NCBI RefSeq assembly: GCF_001746295.1
Contig: NZ_MJAH01000001.1
Location: 930,565-973,186 of the forward strand
Length of the DNA stretch: 42,622 nucleotides
Direction of reading: 5' to 3'
From: Streptomyces sp. LUP47B
GTDB lineage: Bacteria > Actinomycetota > Actinomycetes > Streptomycetales > Streptomycetaceae
Shown here: positions 19,614 to 26,470 of the stretch, piece after piece
Layout of the letters: every line of letters begins with the position of its first letter
Numbering within the stretch: position 1 is the stretch's first letter
Notes under the pieces: generated by a model
Seen by the model: the letters and a program-made list of their open reading frames with translations, nothing else
Databases searched by the model: none
What the model was told of the DNA's origin: nothing
Translations under genes and position numbers: made by a program

Positions 19614-19650
19614 GCCCTGGCTGGTCTCCCCCGTCCAGCCAGGGCTTTTT
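19614..19650 (+). terminator. Intrinsic terminator
   Basis: Perfect 11-bp stem, GCCCTGGCTGG at 19614-19624 and its complement at 19635-19645, with a 10-base loop, followed by TTTTT at 19646-19650. T-tailed terminators are uncommon in Streptomyces, so this one is likely strong. It can end decarboxylase transcripts, or a short RNA starting at about 19565 (see findings). Confidence 0.85.
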
Positions 19651-19760
19651 CATGCCCTGGCCAGATCCTCACATCCGCCGAGGTGCCCCGGGCGACGGCA
19701 GCCGCTGAAATGGGCGTAGGCACAACACCGGAATCCATCGCCGGCGAGGAGCCCCGCCTC

Positions 19761-20216
19761 ATGACCAAAGCGATAAAACTGCTGACCGCACTGCCGCAGC
19801 CGCAGCGCCAGAGCCTGATGACGCTCGGCAAGGAGGTCTCCTTCCCCGAGGACTTCCACATCTTCGAGGCGGGCGGCAGGGCCGACCGCTTCTGGGTCAT
19901 CCGCTCCGGAGCGGTCTCGCTGACCCAGCAGGTGACCCCCCAGCACCGGGTCACGGTCGCCGGACTCGGCTCGGGCGACCTGCTCGGCTGGTCCTGGCTG
20001 TTCCCGCCGTACCAGTGGGACTTCGGCGCGGAGGCCTTCAGCCCCGTGCGGGCCTACGAGTTCGACGCGGCGGCGGTGCTCCGGCTGTGCGAGGAGGACC
20101 GGCAGCTCGGCATGATCCTGGTCCGCAGCGTCGCCGAGATCCTCGCCCACCGGCTGGAGACCACCCGGGGCAAGCTGATGGAGCAGTACGGCACGCGTCG
20201 GCGCGGTGTTCTCTAG
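19761..20216 (+). CDS. Standalone cyclic-nucleotide-binding-fold protein
   Basis: 151 aa from the ATG at 19761, preceded by GAGGAG. It is a single cupin-like cNMP-binding domain: FPEDFHIFEAGGRADRFWVI, RSGAVSLTQQ, RVTVAGLGSGDLLGWSWLF, then YEFDAAAVL and a C-terminal helix with AHRLETTRGKLM. There is no helix-turn-helix, so it is not a Crp/Fnr DNA-binding regulator. The phosphate-binding cassette is degenerate: the usual GELAL and PRxA pattern is replaced by GDLLGWSWLFPPYQWDFGAEA, with no arginine at the key position, so cAMP binding is doubtful. Longer in-frame starts upstream run through the terminator and are rejected. Confidence 0.78.
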   Translation: MTKAIKLLTALPQPQRQSLMTLGKEVSFPEDFHIFEAGGRADRFWVIRSGAVSLTQQVTPQHRVTVAGLGSGDLLGWSWLFPPYQWDFGAEAFSPVRAYEFDAAAVLRLCEEDRQLGMILVRSVAEILAHRLETTRGKLMEQYGTRRRGVL

Positions 20217-20380
20217 CGCCTCGGCAGGCTGCGTCCGCCCGTTGAGAGCCGGCGTCCGATGCCTGTTCGCGGCGTGCCGGCCGGAAGTGCTCGTACTGGA
20301 TGTACCGGGGCCTTCGGCCGGTGCGGCGAAAGGGCGTGCCGGGCGTCGCGGCGGGGCGAGCCCCGCCTGCCGAGGCACTG
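20217..20380. repeat. Dispersed intergenic element A, copy 1 (convergent gap)
   Basis: About 165 bp that begins directly after the TAG stop of the cNMP-fold gene. It matches the reverse complement of 31681-31867 through blocks such as GCCTCGGCAGGC, CGCCCGTTGAG, TGCCGGCCGGAA, AGGGCGTGCCGGG and the end block CTGCCGA. Both ends carry the same GCCTCGGCAGGC sequence in inverted orientation (20218-20229 and 20366-20377, within a few bases). A further small hairpin, CCCCTG/CAGGGG at 20383-20398, lies between the element and the MFS stop. It may be a bidirectional terminator or a non-autonomous mobile element. Confidence 0.75.
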
Positions 20381-20410
20381 GGCCCCTGGCGGCAGGGGGC
20401 TCCGCAGGTC

Positions 20411-21709
20411 TCAGATGCGGTAGCGGCGCAGCGCCGGCACGGCCAAGGCCAGGATCAGCATGAGGGCGACGACCAGGATGCCGCCGCCTGCGACCGCGGG
20501 CCGGGCCCCGAAGGCCGAGCCGGCGGTGCCGTGCAGGACGTCGGCGAGGCGGGGGCCGCCCGCGACGACGACGGTGAAGACACCCTGCATACGGCCGCGC
20601 ATCTCGTCCGTCGCGGCGGAGAGCAGGATCGCCCCGCGGAAGACCATCGAGACCATGTCGGCGACCCCGGCCGCGGCCAGGAACACCACGGCGAGCCACA
20701 GACTGCTGCTGAGCCCGAAGCCGGTGATGGCCAGGCCCCAGGCGACGACCGCGCCGATGACCATCCAGCCGTGCCGACGGGCCCGCGAGAAGACGCCGGA
20801 GAACAGACCGCCGACCACGGCGCCGATCGGGATCGCGGCGAACAGCAGGCCCAGCGCGAGCCCCTCGTCGTAGGAGGCGTAGGTCTCGGAGGCGAGCTGC
20901 GGGAACAGGGCCCGGGGCATGCCGAAGACCATGGCGATGATGTCGGCGAGGAAGGACAGCAACAGCACCTTGTGCGCGGAGATGTAGCGGAAGCCCTCGG
21001 CGATCTCGCGGACGCCGGCCCGACGCGCCGCAGCGGCCGCGAGCGGCGGCAGGGACGGCAGCTGGTACACCGCCCACACCGTCACACACAGCGCCAGGGC
21101 GTCGATGAGGTAAAGCTCGGGCAGGCCGATCACCGGGATCAGGACGCCCGCGAGGAGCGGGCCCATCACCTGGCCGGTCTGCATGACGGTCGAGCCGAGG
21201 GCGTTGGCGGCAGGGAGCTGGTCCTCGGGCACCAGCCGGGCGATGGAGGCGTTGCGGGCAGGGGAATTGAGGCCCCAGAACGCCTGCTGCACCGCGAGCA
21301 GGACCATCAGGGCCGCCACCGAGTCGAGCCCGCTGAGGGCCTGGAGCCAGAACAGGACCGATGTGACGGCGATGCCGGTGTTGGTGATCAGCAGCAGCTT
21401 GCGGCGGTCCATGCTGTCGGCGACCGCGCCGCCCCACAGCGCGAACACGATCAGCGGCAGCAGTCCGGCCATGCTCGCGGCGCCGACCCAGGCCGAGGAG
21501 CCGGTGATGTCGTAGATCTGCTTGGGCACCGCGACGGCGGTGAGCTGGCTGCCGACGGCCGTGACGATGGTCGAGCTCCACAGTCGGCGGTAGGCCGGTA
21601 TGCGCAGCGGGCGGGTGTCCATCGCCCAGCGACGCCAGCCGCGCCGGGTCGACGGCGCCTCGTCCGCGGCCGGTGTCCTGGATTCGGTGCTGCTCTCGCC
21701 GGTGTCCAC
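20411..21709 (-). CDS. MFS transporter, EntS-like
   Basis: 432 aa with about 12 hydrophobic segments. The opening RIPAYRRLWSSTIVTAVGSQ, the loop GGAVADSMDRRKLLLITN between helices 2 and 3, and the central linker RAGVREIAEGFRYI are those of the MFS_3/EntS group of drug and siderophore exporters. The second half has the repeat GGLFSGVFSRARRHGWMVIG. The substrate is unknown, and no siderophore or antibiotic genes adjoin it. GTG start at 21709. It is convergent with the cNMP-fold gene; the gap is filled by repeat element A. Confidence 0.88.
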   Translation of the reverse strand: MDTGESSTESRTPAADEAPSTRRGWRRWAMDTRPLRIPAYRRLWSSTIVTAVGSQLTAVAVPKQIYDITGSSAWVGAASMAGLLPLIVFALWGGAVADSMDRRKLLLITNTGIAVTSVLFWLQALSGLDSVAALMVLLAVQQAFWGLNSPARNASIARLVPEDQLPAANALGSTVMQTGQVMGPLLAGVLIPVIGLPELYLIDALALCVTVWAVYQLPSLPPLAAAAARRAGVREIAEGFRYISAHKVLLLSFLADIIAMVFGMPRALFPQLASETYASYDEGLALGLLFAAIPIGAVVGGLFSGVFSRARRHGWMVIGAVVAWGLAITGFGLSSSLWLAVVFLAAAGVADMVSMVFRGAILLSAATDEMRGRMQGVFTVVVAGGPRLADVLHGTAGSAFGARPAVAGGGILVVALMLILALAVPALRRYRI

Positions 21710-21819
21710 ACGTGTCCTGGTTGCTCGTTACATCTAACGGATCCGGGGTTCACTATCGCAGCACCGTCCAGGAGTCCGGGACGCGGTGTCTCAGCTCGTG
21801 GATCCGGCCCTTGACGACT

Positions 21820-22437
21820 TCACGCGCCGGCCACCAGGGTGGCGCCGAGCGCGACCATCGTGGCGGCGACCAGGCCGTCGAGCACGCGCCAGGCGGTCGG
21901 CTTGGCGAGGAAGCGGCTGAGCAGCCGGGCCCCGAAGCCGAGCGCCGCGAACCAGCAAAGACTGGCGAGGACGGCACCGAGTCCGAAGGTCCAGCGCAGC
22001 GGACCGCGGTCGGCGGCGATGGATCCGAGGAGGAACACGGTGTCGAGGTAGACGTGCGGGTTGAGCCAGGTCATCGCCAGACAGGTCAGCACCGCGCGCT
22101 TCCGGGAGCCCGTCGCCTCGCCCTCCGCCCGCAGGCCCGACTCCCCCGGCCTGAGGACCCGGCGGGCGGCGAGGACGCCGTAGCAGAGCAGGAAGCCGCC
22201 GCCGATCCAGCCGACCAGGGTCAGCGCGCCCGGCCAGGCGACCACCACGGCGCCGACACCGCCGACGCCGAGAGCGATGAGGAGGGCGTCGGACAGCGCG
22301 CAGATGCCGACGACGGCGAGGACGGCGTCGCGGCGGATCCCCTGACGCAGGACGAAGGCGTTCTGGGCGCCGATGGCGACGATGAGCGAGAGGCCGGTGC
22401 CGAAACCGGCGGCAGCGGCGGACAGGGAGGCGGGCAT
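21820..22437 (-). CDS. LysE/ArgO-type amino acid exporter
   Basis: 205 aa with about six membrane helices. LSLIVAIGAQNAFVLRQGIR near the N-terminus and MTWLNPHVYLDTVFLLGSIA in the middle are the two signature segments of the LysE/ArgO family, which exports L-lysine and L-arginine. It is divergent from an ArgP/LysG-type LysR regulator at 22504 with only 66 bp between them, the classic lysE-lysG arrangement. It is probably induced by the regulator with a basic amino acid as coinducer. ATG at 22437. Confidence 0.92.
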   Translation of the reverse strand: MPASLSAAAAGFGTGLSLIVAIGAQNAFVLRQGIRRDAVLAVVGICALSDALLIALGVGGVGAVVVAWPGALTLVGWIGGGFLLCYGVLAARRVLRPGESGLRAEGEATGSRKRAVLTCLAMTWLNPHVYLDTVFLLGSIAADRGPLRWTFGLGAVLASLCWFAALGFGARLLSRFLAKPTAWRVLDGLVAATMVALGATLVAGA

Positions 22438-22474
22438 GGCTTCGACGGTACGGAGACGATCACCGCGCGTACAG

Positions 22475-22498
22475 CTAAAGATTCTTAAGTATCATTAG
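22475..22498. promoter_or_regulatory. Likely ArgP/LysG operator between lysE-like and argP-like genes
   Basis: A 24-bp AT-rich near-palindrome that stands out from its GC-rich surroundings. It runs from CTAAAGAT through CTTAAG at the centre to ATCATTAG, and 10 of its 12 base pairs are complementary. Its position in the short divergent gap and the T-N11-A style fit a LysR-type operator. It lies only 5 bases upstream of the regulator start, so binding would also autoregulate that gene. Confidence 0.65.
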
Positions 22499-22503
22499 TT
22501 GTC

Positions 22504-23397
22504 GTGATGATGACCGAGCTACCCCTTGATCAGGTGCGCACGCTGCTCGCGGTTGTCGACGAGGGCACCTTCGACGCCGCGGCCGCCGCTCTGCACGTGA
22601 CCCCGTCGGCGGTGAGTCAGCGGGTGAAGGCGCTGGAGCAGCGCACGGGTCGGGTGCTGCTGGTGCGCACGAAGCCGGTGCGGCCGACCGAGTCGGGGGA
22701 GGTGGTGGTGCGGTTCGCCCGGCAGCTGGCCCGGCTGGAGCGGGACGCTCTCGCCGAGCTGGGCATGCCGGGCGAGGGCGAGGTGACCCGGATCTCGGTC
22801 GCGGTGAACGCGGACTCCCTGGCGACCTGGTTCCTGGGAGCACTCACACGGGTTCCCGAACGGGAGCGGCTGTGTTTCGAGCTCCGGCGCGAGGACGAGA
22901 CCCGTACGGCGGAGCTGCTGCGGGAGGGGCTGGTGATGGCGGCGGTGACGTCCTCGCCCGAGGCCGTGGCGGGGTGTTCCGTGCGGGCGCTGGGGCGGAT
23001 GCGGTATCTCGCCGCGGCGAGTCCCGGGTTCGTGTCGCGGTATCTCGAGGGGTCTGGGCGGGAGGGGCTCGGGGAGGCGCCGGTGGTGACGTTCGACCGC
23101 AGCGACGACATCCAGGACGGGTTCCTGCGGCGGCTGGGCCGTGGTGGGGCGAGCCGGGTGCGGCATGCGGTGCCGGCGTCGGAGGGGTTCGTGGAGGCGG
23201 TCGCGCTGGGACTGGGGTGGGGGATGGTGCCGGAGATTCAGGCGGGCCCGTTGCTGCGCGAGGGGCGGTTGGTCTCGCTGGTGCCGGATCAACCGGTGGA
23301 TGTCCCGTTGCACTGGCAGCAGTGGAAACTCGACTCGCCCGCGCTGGCCGCGGTGGCGGAGGCGGTGATGGTGGCCGCGTCGGAAACGCTGCGGTGA
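22504..23397 (+). CDS. ArgP/LysG-type LysR transcriptional regulator
   Basis: 297 aa from the GTG at 22504; ATGs at 22507 and 22510 are equally possible. The N-terminal winged helix-turn-helix includes DQVRTLLAVVDEGTFDAAAA and VTPSAVSQRVKALEQRTGR, and the ligand domain follows with ISVAVNADSLATWF, which is typical of ArgP (IciA) and LysG. Such proteins activate the basic amino acid exporter gene when lysine or arginine accumulates. The target is almost certainly the divergent LysE gene. No clear Shine-Dalgarno sequence is present, so the transcript may be nearly leaderless. Confidence 0.92.
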   Translation: MMMTELPLDQVRTLLAVVDEGTFDAAAAALHVTPSAVSQRVKALEQRTGRVLLVRTKPVRPTESGEVVVRFARQLARLERDALAELGMPGEGEVTRISVAVNADSLATWFLGALTRVPERERLCFELRREDETRTAELLREGLVMAAVTSSPEAVAGCSVRALGRMRYLAAASPGFVSRYLEGSGREGLGEAPVVTFDRSDDIQDGFLRRLGRGGASRVRHAVPASEGFVEAVALGLGWGMVPEIQAGPLLREGRLVSLVPDQPVDVPLHWQQWKLDSPALAAVAEAVMVAASETLR

Positions 23398-23429
23398 GGT
23401 CCGCCGTCGATGGCCTGGCCTCGTCCGTC

Positions 23430-23480
23430 GTGGCCGGTCGCGCCCGTGCGGCGACGCCGCATGGTGATACAGCCCCGCTG
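23430..23480. repeat. Dispersed palindromic repeat B, copy 1
   Basis: About 50 bp shared with 42301-42356: GGTCGCGCCC, then a hairpin, GCCGCAT, and ACAGCCCCGC. The hairpin here is TGCGGCG/CGCCGCA with a one-base loop (23447-23461). The stem differs in sequence from the other copy yet stays paired. It sits between the convergent ends of the ArgP-like and TetR genes and may terminate both. Confidence 0.65.
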
Positions 23481-23484
23481 GCCT

Positions 23485-24189
23485 TCAGGGCGCCACTCGG
23501 AGCCGTGTCTCCGCACTGTCCAGGAGCATGTCCAAGGCCGTCTCGTATGCGCTGGTGACCATGCGGGTCGCCAGTAGGGGTGCCGCCTCCGCGATGCGGG
23601 GGTAGCGGTCGCCGGGCAAGTGGGCGTACGTCGAGCGCCACATGGACTCGTCGGCGTCCAGCGCCGCGCTCGGCAGGGCCAGCGACGCCGCATCCAGGGC
23701 CGCGAAGGCCAGCGTCTGGTCGATGAAGGCGTGGTAGATCCGCACCGTGTCCGGGAGGGGGAAGCCCGCCCTGCGCAGGACGTCCAGGACCGCCTCGTCC
23801 GCGGCCAGTTCGTTGGCCCGGCCGGTGACCCTGCTGGTCGTCAGCACGGCGGCCTGGGGATGGGCGACGTACGCGGCGTGGATGCGCAGGCCCACCTCGC
23901 GCAGATCGTGCCGCCACCGCCCCGTCGGCGTCCAGCCCGCCAGCGCCTGCCCGATCAGGGCGTCGCCGATGGCCAGCGTCAGGTCGTCCATGCCGCGGAA
24001 GTAGCGGTAGAGCGTGCTCGGGTCGGCGTCCAGTGCCAGGCCAAGGCAGCGGGCGGTGAGGCCTGTGCTGCCGTGTTCGCGGAGCATCCGCAGAGCCGTC
24101 TCGACGATCAGTTCCTCGGACAGCACGGTCCCGCTCCGGGTGGGCCTGCGCCGACGGCGCTTGTCCTCGGGGACCACGGGCTTGGGCAT
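23485..24189 (-). CDS. TetR/AcrR family transcriptional regulator
   Basis: 234 aa. An N-terminal basic tail (EDKRRRRRPTRSGTVLSEEL) precedes the TetR helix-turn-helix, IVETALRMLREHGSTGLTAR followed by LDADPSTLYRYFRGMDDLTL. The remainder is a helical TetR C-terminal ligand domain of unknown specificity. It is divergent from the saccharopine-dehydrogenase-like gene, with a promoter and an inverted repeat between them, so the neighbour is the likely target. ATG at 24189 with an AAGGAGG-like site (AAGGAGGCCGCC) upstream. Confidence 0.88.
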   Translation of the reverse strand: MPKPVVPEDKRRRRRPTRSGTVLSEELIVETALRMLREHGSTGLTARCLGLALDADPSTLYRYFRGMDDLTLAIGDALIGQALAGWTPTGRWRHDLREVGLRIHAAYVAHPQAAVLTTSRVTGRANELAADEAVLDVLRRAGFPLPDTVRIYHAFIDQTLAFAALDAASLALPSAALDADESMWRSTYAHLPGDRYPRIAEAAPLLATRMVTSAYETALDMLLDSAETRLRVAP

Positions 24190-24205
24190 GGCGGCCTCCT
24201 TATGC

Positions 24206-24243
24206 CAACGCCATTGACCTTAAACGGGCGCACGGCGTTGTAT
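24206..24243 (+). promoter_or_regulatory. Promoter of the saccharopine dehydrogenase-like gene inside an inverted repeat
   Basis: TTGACC at 24214-24219 and TTGTAT at 24238-24243, 18 bp apart, make a good sigma-70-type promoter for the gene starting at 24299. It is framed by CAACGCC (24206-24212) and its exact complement GGCGTTG (24234-24240), which overlaps the -10. This is a plausible operator for the divergent TetR protein. Confidence 0.5.
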
Positions 24244-24298
24244 CTCCGCCAGGGGCCCCTCACATCTGCGACCTTTGACCCGTAAGGGAGTTTTTGTC

Positions 24299-25519
24299 AT
24301 GCGTGTACTGCTCGTGGGCGCCGGGGGCGTCGGCACGGCCATCACCCGGATCGCTGCCCGGCGGCCGTTCTTCGACGTCATGGTCGTCGCCGACTACGAC
24401 CCGGCCCGCGCCGAGGCCGCGGTGACCGCGCTCGGCGACAGGGCAGACCGGTTCCGCGCCGAGCGCGTGGACGCGAACGACGAGTCGGCCGTGACCGCCC
24501 TGCTGGAGCGGCATGCCTGCGACGTCCTCCTCAACGCCACCGACCCGCGGTTCGTGATGCCCCTGTTCCGGGCGGCGCGCTCCGCCGGGGCGACCTATGT
24601 CGACATGGCGATGTCCCTGTCGCGTCCGCATGCCGAGCGGCCGTACGAGGAGTGCGGGGTCAAGCTGGGCGACGAGCAGTTCGCGCGGGCCGAGGAGTGG
24701 GAGAAGGCGGGCGCTCTGGCGCTCGTCGGCATGGGTGTGGAGCCGGGTCTCTCGGACGTCTTCGCCCGGCACGCCGCCGATGAGCTCTTCGACGAGATCG
24801 AGGAGATCGGGGTCCGCGACGGCGCGGATCTCACCGTCGACGGCTACGACTTCGCCCCTTCCTTCAGCATCTGGACGACCATCGAGGAGTGCCTGAACCC
24901 TCCCGTGGTCTACGAGGCCGACCGCGGCTGGTTCACGACGGAACCCTTCAGCGAGCCGGAGGTCTTCGACTTTCCCGAGGGCATCGGCCCGGTCGAGTGC
25001 GTGAATGTGGAGCACGAGGAGGTGCTGCTCGTCCCCCGCTGGGTCGGTGCGCGCCGGGTCACCTTCAAGTACGGACTGGGCCGCGAGTTCGTGGAGACGC
25101 TGAAGACGCTGCACCTGCTCGGCCTCGACCGCACTGCGCCGGTGACCGTGCCGAGCGCCGCGGGGCCGGTCGCGGTCTCGCCCCGCGACGTCGTGGCCGC
25201 GTGTCTGCCCGATCCGGCGACGCTGGGCGAGCGGATGCACGGCAAGACCTGTGCGGGCACCTGGGTGAAGGGGGTGAGGGACGGGGCGCCGCGCGAGGTG
25301 TACCTCTACCACGTGGTCGACAACCAGTGGTCCATGGCGGAGTACGGCTGTCAGGCGGTGGTGTGGCAGACCGCCGTGAACCCGGTCGTCGCCCTCGAAC
25401 TCCTCGCCACCGGTGCCTGGTCCGGCGCGGGCGTCCTCGGTCCGGAGGCCTTCCCGGCCCGTCCGTTCCTGGATCTGCTGACCGCGTACGGCTCCCCGTG
25501 GGGCATGCGGGAACAGTGA
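24299..25519 (+). CDS. Saccharopine dehydrogenase / carboxynorspermidine synthase-like oxidoreductase
   Basis: 406 aa from the ATG at 24299, which has AAGGGAG 8 bases upstream. A Rossmann fold opens the protein (MRVLLVGAGGVGTAITRI), followed by the family segments NATDPRFVMPLFRAARSAGA and GMGVEPGLSDVFARHAADE. The family includes saccharopine dehydrogenase, which links lysine and 2-oxoglutarate metabolism, and carboxynorspermidine dehydrogenase, which works on polyamines. The exact substrate is not readable. It is controlled, I infer, by the divergent TetR. A lysine/polyamine theme with the nearby decarboxylase and LysE exporter is suggestive but unproven. Confidence 0.85.
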   Translation: MRVLLVGAGGVGTAITRIAARRPFFDVMVVADYDPARAEAAVTALGDRADRFRAERVDANDESAVTALLERHACDVLLNATDPRFVMPLFRAARSAGATYVDMAMSLSRPHAERPYEECGVKLGDEQFARAEEWEKAGALALVGMGVEPGLSDVFARHAADELFDEIEEIGVRDGADLTVDGYDFAPSFSIWTTIEECLNPPVVYEADRGWFTTEPFSEPEVFDFPEGIGPVECVNVEHEEVLLVPRWVGARRVTFKYGLGREFVETLKTLHLLGLDRTAPVTVPSAAGPVAVSPRDVVAACLPDPATLGERMHGKTCAGTWVKGVRDGAPREVYLYHVVDNQWSMAEYGCQAVVWQTAVNPVVALELLATGAWSGAGVLGPEAFPARPFLDLLTAYGSPWGMREQ

Positions 25520-25629
25520 TTCGGCACAGCCCACAGGACCCGATTGTTTCACCGCGCATCGACAGGTGACCCGAAAGCGAGTAAGGCATGCACGAGGGCA
25601 CGTACGACTTCGATCGCAGGTGACTATTG

Positions 25630-25884
25630 ATGGACAACTGGCGAACCCATGCCGCGTGCCGCCGCGAGGATCCGGACCTCTTCTTCCCGATCGGCACCAC
25701 CGGCCCCGCACTGGTCCAGACGGAGCAGGCCAAGTCCGTCTGCCGGCGCTGTCCCGTCCAGGAGCAGTGTCTGCAGTGGGCCCTCGACACCGGGCAGGGC
25801 ATCGGCGTCTGGGGCGGCACCAGCGAGACGGAACGCCGGGCACTCGCCCGGCGCGCGGCGGCCGCACGGAGAAGGGCCGGCTGA
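25630..25884 (+). CDS. WhiB-family iron-sulfur transcriptional regulator
   Basis: 84 aa from the ATG at 25630. Four cysteines (Cys10, 38, 41 and 47, in a C-x27-C-x2-C-x5-C pattern) bind the 4Fe-4S cluster; GVWGG at 59-63 is the beta-turn motif, and the Arg-rich ARRAAAARRRAG tail is DNA-contacting. The motif GTTGPALVQTEQAKSVCRRC resembles WblE more than WhiB or WhiD. Wbl proteins sense redox or NO and act with the principal sigma factor. It sits alone; a perfect 31-bp hairpin follows the stop. Confidence 0.93.
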   Translation: MDNWRTHAACRREDPDLFFPIGTTGPALVQTEQAKSVCRRCPVQEQCLQWALDTGQGIGVWGGTSETERRALARRAAAARRRAG

Positions 25885-25897
25885 GCGGGTCCGTTCA

Positions 25898-25964
25898 GCA
25901 CGGTCCGCTGACCGGGCCCGGCCCACGACACGTTCGTGGGCCGGGCCCGGTCAGCGGACCGTGC
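25898..25964. terminator. 31-bp perfect inverted repeat between convergent genes
   Basis: Arms at 25898-25928 and 25934-25964 are exact complements, with a 5-base loop CACGT. The left arm begins GCACGGTCCGCTGACC. There is no T-tract, as is usual for streptomycete terminators. The right arm includes the stop and the last codons of the DUF6098 gene, so that mRNA ends in the hairpin. Confidence 0.8.
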
Positions 25965-26400
25965 GGCGCAGTGGGCCCCAGGAGTTCTCCTGCCGCTCCA
26001 CTTCGGCCCGCGCCTCGTCGATCACGCGGGTGTCGATCCAGCACATCGGCCGTACATCCGTGACGAGGGGCTCGTTGTCCGGCCCCCGGCCCCGCTCGCG
26101 TCCCTGGAGGACCCAGGGGCGTACGTCGGGGCCCTTCTCGTGCGGGAGGTGCGAGTAGTCGTACAGGCGTCGGGCCACCCACAGCTGCACGGGTCGGCCC
26201 TGCCACCACTCCTCCACGCCGAGCGGGTTCGCCGACAGTCCCGGCAGTGACACGCCGGTGAGCTCGTCGGTGCTGGACACGCGGGCAAGATCGACCTCGG
26301 GGCCGCGCGACCAGCGGACGTACAGCTGTCCGTGCCGTTCGGTCAGGCTCCCGAGTTCAGCGAGTGTCCGTACCACCGGCAACCCGTCCGACATGCTCAT
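25951..26400 (-). CDS. DUF6098 family protein
   Basis: 149 aa from the ATG at 26400 (a second ATG is two codons later), with GGGAGG upstream. It opens LPVVRTLAELGSLTERHGQ, continues LYVRWSRGPEVDL and TGVSLPGLSANPLGVEEWW, then WVARRLYDYSHL. This pattern I associate with DUF6098, a streptomycete family of unknown function. Soluble, Trp-rich, with one Cys. The 3' end lies inside the long hairpin at 25898-25964. It is downstream of the histidine kinase operon on the same strand with a 70-bp gap. Confidence 0.72.
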   Translation of the reverse strand: MSMSDGLPVVRTLAELGSLTERHGQLYVRWSRGPEVDLARVSSTDELTGVSLPGLSANPLGVEEWWQGRPVQLWVARRLYDYSHLPHEKGPDVRPWVLQGRERGRGPDNEPLVTDVRPMCWIDTRVIDEARAEVERQENSWGPLRRTVR

Positions 26401-26470
26401 GTCCCGGCCTCCCTCTCCTCTCACCTCTGCTTTCGCAGGCATACGGGGTACCCGCGCGCCGAGAAGAAAA

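Noticed and set aside
20300..21814. A 504-codon plus-strand frame
   Set aside because: It is antisense to the MFS transporter, with Gly/Asp/Arg-rich low-complexity translation typical of shadow frames.
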